A stretch of 21,364 nt of DNA from JBGQBN01 sp041494805 (GTDB lineage Bacteria > Acidobacteriota > Terriglobia > Terriglobales > Acidobacteriaceae). Each line of letters opens with the position of its first letter. Position 1 is the stretch's first letter. Both the position numbers and the translations under genes were made by a program. The notes beneath the pieces are model-generated. The model was given only the letters and a program-made list of their open reading frames with translations. It did not search any database and was not told where the DNA came from. Below are positions 1 through 5,675 of this stretch, piece after piece. The stretch is from NCBI GenBank assembly GCA_041494805.1, contig JBGQBN010000067.1, forward strand, positions 1 through 21,364, written 5' to 3'.

Positions 1-545
1 GGTTCTGCGAAGGCAGGAACCACCGCCGAGAGGCACAGGTGCGAGCTGCGGATGCTGGCGAGTGCGGTTGTGCGCGCTCCTCCCAAGCGCGCGTCAGGAG
101 AACTGTGTTTCCCCTTGACAAAGACTTACATGGACGTCGGCAATCCGGAAGTTGGGAACTCCAGCCCGGAATACTGCCCGGTGTCCGACAACTGGCGACG
201 CGTCGGCGCTGTCCGTATGGTCGAGTTCAAGCTATTACACTTTAGTGGATCTAGGCACCAGCCTCGGCGTGACGGAAGCGAATGTCCGATTTGCTCGCGT
301 CTGTCAGACGTACCTGAAGCGAAAGAAGGATTCTGTGCGGGAAATCGCCATCAATCCAGACGAGCCGGCGTGTCATTCGCATTGCCCGCGTAGTCGCGGT
401 CACCTGGTCTGTACCTGACGGGAGTGCCACAACCGCTGGATGTTACTTACTCGTTCGCTGAGTATCATCGGAAACCCCAAATTGAGGTCCAGATCTTGTG
501 CTGTCTTCGGCGATACCAGATCACAACGCCGGTCGTGACTTTGGA
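1..545. other. Left-edge accessory DNA without a confident gene
   Basis: No open frame here has a convincing start, ribosome binding site and protein-like composition. At the extreme left edge an imperfect hairpin pairs GGTTC (1-5) and TGC with GCA and GAACC (positions 1-21), which could be the terminator of a gene outside the window. One short stretch at about 233-345 (plus strand) translates to a segment resembling a sigma-70 region 4 or other helix-turn-helix (LVDLGTSLGVTEANVR). The flanking translation does not look like protein, so at best it is a decayed fragment. Confidence 0.4.
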
Positions 546-986
546 TCATCCACCAGACGCTTCCTGTTCCCGGACCGTGTACCGCTCGCTCTCGCGACAT
601 GGTCCGACCAAAGCACCGCCCCATACCTCACCCGTCACGGTGAAATTCACTGATAAGCCGCAGTCTCGGCACTTGTTGTGATAGCCCTGCTCCCAGTGCT
701 GCCAATACTTCGGGTTTACTGTGTGGTCTAGACTCCACAAAAGTTTGTTCACCGCTTCCAGTGCCTTTGAAGCCTGTCGAAGCACGGCGTGGGTACGTTC
801 GGCCTCTTCCCGCGGATCGGCCCCGCTTTCACGGGTCTCGGCGAGGATTTCCTCATCCGACAGCTCAAGCACAGAATCCGCCAGCTTTTTGGCTGAGAGC
901 TTACATGCTCCCGCTGGAGCCCGCCTTGATCGGCGGGCTTTGGCTTTCTGTTTCTGACCCGGCTTTGTTTTGGCTACTACGTACAA
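546..986 (-). CDS. Small unknown protein with possible zinc-binding cysteines
   Basis: I do not recognise a named family. The 146-aa product starts with a strongly basic stretch (KTKPGQKQKAKARRSRR). An acidic helical segment follows, with an SDEEILAETRESGADPREEAER motif region at about residues 43-64, then a segment rich in aromatic residues and cysteine. C107, C110 and C129 (CRDCG, then GPC) could form part of a small zinc ribbon, although a fourth ligand is not obvious. The start is uncertain: the frame opens with TTG at 986 directly after an in-frame TGA, no Shine-Dalgarno sequence is visible, and no ATG lies near the N terminus. It sits alone, opposite in strand to the 1270 gene, inside the probable element remnant. 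The composition of the acidic segment is protein-like, which is the main reason to list it. Confidence 0.45.
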   Translation of the reverse strand: MYVVAKTKPGQKQKAKARRSRRAPAGACKLSAKKLADSVLELSDEEILAETRESGADPREEAERTHAVLRQASKALEAVNKLLWSLDHTVNPKYWQHWEQGYHNKCRDCGLSVNFTVTGEVWGGALVGPCRESERYTVREQEASGG

Positions 987-1269
987 TCAAGTACTTAGGC
1001 AGTCCCTAGCAGCCCGTTAAGTTGTTGAAAGTATTCAAGAGAGGAAGATTGATACGGTAGTACTCCACCGGATCCCGACGGGGAGCCGACTGACTGTCGG
1101 TCAGCCCAAGACACCTTGAATCTTATGCTCGGGGATAGGCCGGTGCGTCGGAAGTGTGCCAGACTCTATTAAGAATTGCTGCGTTCTTCTCCTTTCACCG
1201 CAATCCTCACTCGGAACTTTAGACCTTCTTGAGCAGGCTACGCCCTGGTAGCGCAAGAGCGGGAAGCGG
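987..1269. other. Non-coding gap with overlapping alternative hairpins
   Basis: No gene is supported. At 1086-1104 two mutually exclusive hairpins overlap: CCGAC (1086-1090) can pair with GTCGG (1096-1100), and CTGAC (1090-1094) can pair with GTCAG (1100-1104). The gap separates two divergently oriented small genes, so it should hold their promoters, but I see no convincing -35/-10 pair. Confidence 0.35.
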
Positions 1270-1662
1270 GTGGTAGACTTTCTCCCCGTGATGTGGAACC
1301 AAGATCGAATTAAGAAGCTGAAGCCAGGGAGGTCTGCTCGTGGCAAAGCGAAGCGGTACAAGCTCCCGTCGGAGGCCGTGCGCGCAATCCGCATGGCTTC
1401 CAAACTGTATGGCACGCAAGGCCGCGCAATTCAGGTTGCGGTGGAGATCCTATGGAGGACGCCGGGGTGCGAGGCGTTGTCCATCCCCAAGTCAGTCCTT
1501 GAGAGTCCGATAGTGGGAATGACGTACAAGCTCCCGCCGCGCACGGTTGATCTAGTCGAAGCACTCGCTCGGGAGTACGGCGAGACTCGGGGCCACGTGC
1601 TCGCAGCGTGCATTCCTATCCTCCAGGAGACGCGGTCCACGGAGGGCAAATCACAAAATTGA
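1270..1662 (+). CDS. Unknown protein with two tandem copies of a ribbon-helix-helix-like unit
   Basis: The 130-aa product has no family I can name, but it carries an internal duplication. Unit 1 (about residues 28-62) reads KRYKLPSEAVRAIRMASKLYG and unit 2 (about 83-117) reads MTYKLPPRTVDLVEALAREYG. In both, a short beta-like YKLP strand is followed by two predicted helices, and TQGRAIQVAVEIL aligns with ETRGHVLAACIPIL. That strand-helix-helix pattern is what ribbon-helix-helix DNA-binding proteins show, so a single-chain pseudo-dimer is possible; this is inference. Possible starts are GTG 1270, GTG 1288 and ATG 1291. None has a strong ribosome binding site, although GGGAAG lies just before 1270. 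It lies about 120 nt before the tRNA-derived fragment and could belong to the mobile element. Confidence 0.6.
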   Translation: MVDFLPVMWNQDRIKKLKPGRSARGKAKRYKLPSEAVRAIRMASKLYGTQGRAIQVAVEILWRTPGCEALSIPKSVLESPIVGMTYKLPPRTVDLVEALAREYGETRGHVLAACIPILQETRSTEGKSQN

Positions 1663-1680
1663 AGCTTGGACTGAGGCCGG

Positions 1681-1702
1681 AGTTTTGTGCCAGTTTTGTA
1701 CC
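1681..1702 (+). repeat. Tandem 11-bp imperfect repeat
   Basis: AGTTTTGTGCC (1681-1691) is followed immediately by AGTTTTGTACC (1692-1702), identical at 10 of 11 bases. It lies about 80 bp from the tRNA-fMet-like fragment, so it could be arm-type recombinase binding sites beside an attachment core. That role is inference from position only. Confidence 0.4.
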
Positions 1703-1782
1703 ATGACCCTGCGTATCTATCGTTTTTGGTGTATTGTGAGCATCATGAAATCAATAAGTTACGTGGTTTCAACACGGGTAAG

Positions 1783-1808
1783 CGGTTCAAATCCACCCCC
1801 CGCAACCA
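1783..1808 (+). other. 3' fragment of initiator tRNA (tRNA-fMet): probable att site
   Basis: The stretch runs GGTTCAAATCC (1784-1794), AC, then CCCCCGCAACCA (1797-1808). From memory of the well-known bacterial initiator tRNA, its 3' end is GGTTCAAATCC, GG, CCCCCGCAACCA, so only two bases differ. This gives the T-loop TTCAAAT, the acceptor strand CCCCGCA, discriminator A and CCA. The 5' part of the tRNA is absent: no CGCGGGG start and no CAU anticodon arm lies upstream. A tRNA 3' end without its 5' half is what tyrosine-recombinase elements leave at the end distal to the intact tRNA. Given the plus-strand orientation, the intact tRNA and the element should lie to the left. Confidence 0.6.
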
Positions 1809-2072
1809 ACCTTAAGTAATTTCCTGTCAGTCACTTGAAGCAAGTCGCGCGGGTTGTACCGCGACCCGAATCCGCTCCCGTTCGCTCGCATTCGCCAAAG
1901 TTACCTCGCTCTTGTTCGCCAGAACTCCCATCTGTTCGCTGACGTCAGATTAAAACATTGAGTGCGCTTATTGCCTGTCCGACTGGATGCCCATCCCAGG
2001 TGTCATTCAGCACGAGAAACTTATCGAGTAGGACTACCTTGTTCTGATTTTGGAACAGGCGTTAATTTTATG
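1809..2072. other. Non-coding gap with repeated TTCGC words
   Basis: No gene is supported. TTCGC occurs at 1881, 1891, 1915 and 1935, set in CGCTC-rich sequence, giving a weakly repetitive block directly right of the tRNA-derived fragment. Spacing is irregular (10, 24 and 20 bp), so this is not a CRISPR or a clean direct repeat. Protein-binding sites for recombination are possible but unsupported. Confidence 0.3.
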
Positions 2073-2100
2073 TTGACAATCAGGCTTGGGAATGTATGGT
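2073..2100 (+). promoter_or_regulatory. Sigma-70-type promoter for the 2370/2759 gene pair
   Basis: TTGACA (2073-2078), a 16-bp spacer and TATGGT (2095-2100) form a good sigma-70-type promoter. The expected transcription start is near 2107, leaving a leader of about 260 nt before the first gene. Confidence 0.6.
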
Positions 2101-2106
2101 CGGTGC

Positions 2107-2369
2107 CCCTGCGACTGCCGATCTCCAAGAGGTATGCAGATGGCTTCGCCAGAGGGTGCAAGGCTTTTGCTTGCTTCGTGGTGGTTCTTCTTGTTGCCTT
2201 CAGGGTCGTTGATCGCACGAGATAGCCCCGTCACCGGGGCTTACGGGGATCAGCTCAGGGACCTACCTTAGGAGCGAAGCCCCCCGAGCAGAAGAAGTAG
2301 TCGGCCCGGAGCGGTGGTGAACGCTCACGTTGTCGCCAGATCCAGCTCTTTCTGGCAGGAGGAGGACAG
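2107..2369 (+). promoter_or_regulatory. Long structured 5' leader
   Basis: The leader holds several hairpins. GCAAG (2158-2162) pairs with CTTGC (2170-2174). AGCCCCG (2224-2230) pairs with CGGGGCT (2235-2241) in a perfect 7-bp stem with a TCAC loop. CCCCGT (2226-2231) could instead pair with ACGGGG (2243-2248), so two structures are mutually exclusive. CCAG/CTGG flanks CTCTTT just before the ribosome binding site. The motifs match no riboswitch class that I can identify, and no U-tract follows the main stem. A regulatory RNA element is possible but unproven. Confidence 0.35.
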
Positions 2370-2759
2370 ATGGCAGTTACTCGTACTCCGACCGTGCCGA
2401 ACCCCGGGGGCGTGAAGGTCTCGGTCAGCACTGGCCAGCACCTGCATTTCACCTTGGATGCTGGCGGCCCCATTCCAATCTTCAGTTTCGGAAGCAGCGT
2501 TAAGGGAGTGCTGTTTGAAGCACCCGATTTTCCTGGCCATCCTCTGGCCAAATACGAATGGCTTCATTTGAAGAATCCATCGGACGTCCAGCAACTGGAA
2601 CTTCTGGGCTTGCGTCTATCGTTCTTTTCGAACGCAAGGTACACGTACACCGTCGAGCTTCGGGATGCGGCCGGAACCGTTGGAGCTGTTCTCCAGGCCA
2701 GCTACACGGGAGCGCCCACGGACGTTACAGAAGAATCTTTTACTGTGGTGATTGCCTGA
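2370..2759 (+). CDS. Unknown 129-aa beta-rich protein
   Basis: I do not recognise the family. The start is well supported: AGGAGGAGG (2357-2365) sits four bases before the ATG. There is no signal peptide, membrane segment or cysteine. The sequence alternates short beta-strand-like stretches (VKVSVSTGQHLHFTLDAG, YTYTVELRDAAGTVGAVL) and ends ESFTVVIA, so a small beta-sandwich is likely. The TGA stop overlaps the ATG of the next gene (TGATG, 2757-2761), so the two are translationally coupled and probably act together. One idea is that this protein assists or partners the secreted protein encoded downstream; nothing in the sequence proves it. Confidence 0.75.
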   Translation: MAVTRTPTVPNPGGVKVSVSTGQHLHFTLDAGGPIPIFSFGSSVKGVLFEAPDFPGHPLAKYEWLHLKNPSDVQQLELLGLRLSFFSNARYTYTVELRDAAGTVGAVLQASYTGAPTDVTEESFTVVIA

Positions 2760-4036
2760 TGAATACTCGAATCTGTGCTTTGGTCTTGGTAATCGCCTGT
2801 TGCGCACCCTCGAGCGCCCAGACGTTCGACGACTGGGTAGGGTCACAGGTCGACGCCGTACTAGCGAAGCAGCAAGTAGGCGAAAACGGCAAGGGCGTGG
2901 ATCGACAAAGGGAATCGCCATCCACAGATCCGAGATCTACGTCATTAGTGGATCAGAGTTCGGCGACTGATTTCTTGAGCGTTGCCGCGAATGTGATTCC
3001 AGTCACGCCAGGTTTATCCCAGCTAATAGGTCCGACAGGGTCGTCATCAACCGGCACGAGCGCAGCCGGTTCTACTACAGTAACCGCTAGTTTATATGCC
3101 TTGCTGGCGGCATTCAACAAGGTAGGCCCAACAGACCCAAAGTTCTATGGGCAGCACACTCTCTCGCGACGTTTTTCCTTGACCATCGGGACGGCCGTCT
3201 CCAATCAGAATATCGACAACACCGACAAGCCGGCCGTCGTCTATGGAGGGAAGGTCCTTCTGATCAATCAGCGGGAACTGTACACGCACAAGAACCTGGA
3301 GGCGATCAAGGTGATTCAGAAAGCTGTTTCGGCGGCTGCGGCAAAGTCGTTCAGCTTGAAGGCCAAGATCAAGGAGATCATGTTCGCGGCGTTACGCCCC
3401 GGTGGTGACGAAAAGCAGCGGGAGGACTTTGCTCTCACGGCCTTTTCCGAGGCAAATTTTTCTACCACCCTCAACGCACTCCCTCCCGAGGCGTTGAAAC
3501 AGATTCAGAGTCTGATTGAAAGCTCTATTGATCCCTTTCTAAGCGAGCGCAAGACTCTTGAAGAAAAATACGATCAGATCAGCAAAGGTATGCAGATGTC
3601 CGTTTCGTATACCGCCGATATTCGGGATGCCCAAGGCAACAACGGCCATCGAACGGAGCTCATATTCGACTATGGACTGAGTGATCGCATAAATTGGACG
3701 GTCAACGCGAGTGGTGACTACACAGACCGCAAGTCAGCTGTTGATTCGAAAGGTGGAAGGTTCGCAACCAGCTTTCAGGGAGATCTCACGAAGGCCAATT
3801 CGGCATGGGGCCGAACTCCGTTGCGGTTGAGTTTCAGTGGTGAAGCCAAATGGCTCTCAAGCCAGAAACCTCAGTACACGTTTGAATCGAAACTCAGTAT
3901 TCCGCTTGTTTCAGGTGTTGATCTGCCTATCGTGTACCGGTATGCAAACCGGATCGCCCAGATTGATCAGACCAACTCGGAGGCGCGGCTAGGTTTATCC
4001 ATCGATATTTCCCGCTTGGCGCAAACGCTTAAGTAG
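2759..4036 (+). CDS. Secreted, probable outer-membrane beta-barrel protein of unknown function
   Basis: The 425-aa product starts at ATG 2759, overlapping the upstream stop; an open frame extends further upstream but there it overlaps the previous gene. Residues 1-21 form a signal peptide (CALVLVIACCAPSSAQ, cut after SAQ). A Ser/Thr/Gly-rich linker lies near residues 85-115, then a mixed helical region. The C-terminal 150 residues alternate hydrophobic and polar residues as in transmembrane beta-strands, with repeated aromatic ends (TELIFDYGLSDRINWTVNASGDY; LRLSFSGEAKWL; YTFESKLSIPL). The protein ends in LAQTLK rather than the usual terminal aromatic, so a barrel is likely but not certain. 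No family is recognised. It is coupled to the 129-aa gene and followed directly by two hairpins. Confidence 0.75.
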   Translation: MNTRICALVLVIACCAPSSAQTFDDWVGSQVDAVLAKQQVGENGKGVDRQRESPSTDPRSTSLVDQSSATDFLSVAANVIPVTPGLSQLIGPTGSSSTGTSAAGSTTVTASLYALLAAFNKVGPTDPKFYGQHTLSRRFSLTIGTAVSNQNIDNTDKPAVVYGGKVLLINQRELYTHKNLEAIKVIQKAVSAAAAKSFSLKAKIKEIMFAALRPGGDEKQREDFALTAFSEANFSTTLNALPPEALKQIQSLIESSIDPFLSERKTLEEKYDQISKGMQMSVSYTADIRDAQGNNGHRTELIFDYGLSDRINWTVNASGDYTDRKSAVDSKGGRFATSFQGDLTKANSAWGRTPLRLSFSGEAKWLSSQKPQYTFESKLSIPLVSGVDLPIVYRYANRIAQIDQTNSEARLGLSIDISRLAQTLK

Positions 4037-4092
4037 ACCGCATCGATGGCGGTCTCTTGCGCTGGCCCTGGAAATTCGGCGCTTCCGCCGAA
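4035..4092. terminator. Paired hairpins between convergent genes
   Basis: AGACCGC (4035-4041) pairs with GCGGTCT (4049-4055) across a 7-base loop, starting at the stop codon of the secreted-protein gene. TTCGGCG (4075-4081) pairs with CGCCGAA (4086-4092) across a 4-base loop. Both stems are perfect and 7 bp long. They lie between convergent genes, so they probably stop transcription from both sides, although neither has a strong U-tract. Confidence 0.55.
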
Positions 4093-4131
4093 AGGCTGAA
4101 GTGCAGGAACTGTGTCAATTCATCCTTGGGG

Positions 4132-4596
4132 CTACTTTCCCTTGACGGCCACTGCCGAGATCTCAATTCGTGCATTGTTGACAAGAGCCGCTACCTGGAC
4201 CGTTGCCCGAGTTGGCTTCGGATCAGGCATGAAGCCTCTGTACACCTTGTTCATGTCGCCGAACTCATGAATGTCCGCCAAGTACACAGTCACCGCAACC
4301 ACATCTTTCAACTCGAAACCAGCCGCTTTTATGACCTTCTCGATGTTTTCGAGGGCCGCCTGGGCTTCGGGGCCAATCCCACCCTCTTTCAGTTTGCCGC
4401 TATCGTCGGTGCCTTCCTGGCCCGCGATGTAGAGGGTGTTGCCCACTAGAATGCCATCGCTGAAGGGAAGACCTTTGGCCGGACCTACAGTGATGGCACG
4501 CCGTTCCTGGGAGTGAGAGATCACCGAACCCGCCAGGAAGATCACGATCGCAATCGCAACTCTCAACTGCGAGGATTTAAGAGTCATCCAGTTCAT
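4132..4596 (-). CDS. Exported RidA (YjgF/UK114) family protein
   Basis: RidA proteins hydrolyse reactive enamine/imine intermediates, usually in the cytoplasm. This 154-aa member carries an N-terminal signal peptide or anchor (residues 8-29, LRVAIAIVIFLAGSVISHSQ), so it should act in the periplasm. The family fold is clear: PFSDGILVGNTLYIAGQ near residue 44, the helix EAQAALENIEKVIKAAG, VVAVTVYLADI, and the signature PTRATVQVAAL. R130 corresponds to the conserved substrate-binding arginine, and E145 in RIEISAVA also fits the family. The ATG at 4596 is supported by AAGGAG eight bases upstream. It is divergent from the quinone oxidoreductase gene. Exported members are mostly uncharacterised, so the substrate is unknown. 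Confidence 0.85.
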   Translation of the reverse strand: MNWMTLKSSQLRVAIAIVIFLAGSVISHSQERRAITVGPAKGLPFSDGILVGNTLYIAGQEGTDDSGKLKEGGIGPEAQAALENIEKVIKAAGFELKDVVAVTVYLADIHEFGDMNKVYRGFMPDPKPTRATVQVAALVNNARIEISAVAVKGK

Positions 4597-4649
4597 GCTT
4601 GTTTCTCCTTGAGAGATTTGATAGACATGCCCGCCTCCACTTAGTAAAG

Positions 4650-4678
4650 TAACTATCCTCAGGTGAACCCTTTGTCAA
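4650..4678 (-). promoter_or_regulatory. Candidate promoter of the RidA-like gene
   Basis: On the minus strand TTGACA (4678-4673) is followed by a 17-bp spacer and TAGTTA (4655-4650). The -35 is a consensus match and the -10 is weak. The expected leader is about 45 nt. Confidence 0.4.
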
Positions 4679-4700
4679 TCTTGGTGTAATCCGAGTGCAC

Positions 4701-5675
4701 ATGAAAGCCATCCAGGTAAGAAAAACCGGCGGGCCAGAAGTTCTCGAAGTTGCCGAATTGCCGGTTCCCCAGCCTAAGGCCAACGAAGCCGTGGTGAAGA
4801 CCGCAGCTTCCGGAGTCAACTTCGTTGATGTATATCACCGCGAAGGCAGATACCCAAATCCACTGCCTTTTGTGGTCGGCCAAGAGGGCGCTGGCACGAT
4901 CAGCGCCGTGGGTGCGGAGGTGAAGTCGGTCAAGGCAGGAGACCGTGTGGCTTGGACAGGAATCATGGGCTCCTATGCGGAATACGTCGCGGTGCCCGCG
5001 GAGCGACTTGTACCGATTCCCGCAGGGGTGAGCGATCGTGAAGCCGCCTCAGCGATGTTACAAGGTATGACCGCGCACTACCTATCGCATACGACGTTTC
5101 CCCTAAAGCGCGGTGACACTGCGCTGGTGCATGCTGCCGCGGGCGGAGTTGGACTGCTGCTGGTCCAGATGGCGCACAACATTGGGGCCCGTGTCATTGG
5201 CACGGTTTCGACCGAAACCAAAGCCAAGCTGGCGCGTGAAGCCGGCGCGGACGACATCATTCTTTATACGCAGGCGGATTTTGAAACTGAGACCAAGCGC
5301 CTGACCGATGGCAAAGGCGTGGATGTGGTCTATGACTCAGTCGGCAAGACCACCTTTGAGAAAGGTCTGAACGTTCTGCGTCCACGCGGAATGATGGTCT
5401 TGTACGGCGGCTCCAGCGGCCCGGTGGCCCCGTTCGATCCCGTCGGTCTTACTTCCAGGGGGTCACTGTTTCTGACTCGCCCGAGTCTGGGCCACTACAT
5501 TGTGACCCGCGAAGAACTCGAAACCCGTGCCCGCGCGGTGTTGGGCATGATTTCTGCCAAAAAGCTCAAGCTGCGGATTGAACATCTCTATCCGCTGGAC
5601 CAAGCACAGCAAGCCCACCGCGATCTCGAAGGCCGCAAGACCACCGGGAAACTGCTGCTGCTCCCTCCAAACTAG
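4701..5675 (+). CDS. Quinone oxidoreductase-like medium-chain dehydrogenase (zeta-crystallin type)
   Basis: The family catalyses NADPH-dependent one-electron reduction of quinones or reduction of enone substrates in the cytoplasm. About 324 residues is the normal length. The N-terminal GroES-like domain includes GGPEVLEV, VVGQEGAGTISAVG and AGDRVAW. The Rossmann domain starts with HAAAGGVGLLLVQMA, the AAxGGVG nucleotide-binding signature, followed by IGTVSTETK, where a Thr/Lys-rich loop suits NADPH. The zinc ligands of alcohol dehydrogenases are absent, as expected for this group. The likely start is ATG 4701; an in-frame GTG lies two codons earlier (4695) and no clear ribosome binding site decides between them. 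The stop TAG overlaps the stop of the convergent TonB receptor gene. Confidence 0.88.
   Translation: MKAIQVRKTGGPEVLEVAELPVPQPKANEAVVKTAASGVNFVDVYHREGRYPNPLPFVVGQEGAGTISAVGAEVKSVKAGDRVAWTGIMGSYAEYVAVPAERLVPIPAGVSDREAASAMLQGMTAHYLSHTTFPLKRGDTALVHAAAGGVGLLLVQMAHNIGARVIGTVSTETKAKLAREAGADDIILYTQADFETETKRLTDGKGVDVVYDSVGKTTFEKGLNVLRPRGMMVLYGGSSGPVAPFDPVGLTSRGSLFLTRPSLGHYIVTREELETRARAVLGMISAKKLKLRIEHLYPLDQAQQAHRDLEGRKTTGKLLLLPPN

Noticed and set aside
1762..1808. Reading the tRNA-like stretch as tRNA-Glu because of a TTTCA loop
   Set aside because: The upstream anticodon-like stem is weak, and the acceptor end CCCCCGCAACCA matches initiator tRNA much better. The TTTCA similarity is probably chance.
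1871..1941. CRISPR-like repetitive block of TTCGC words
   Set aside because: The repeat word is only five bases, spacing is irregular, and there are no unique spacers of equal length.
2101..2280. Resemblance to a c-di-GMP (GEMM) riboswitch
   Set aside because: The conserved GEMM core and tetraloop-receptor arrangement are not present in the right order on either strand.
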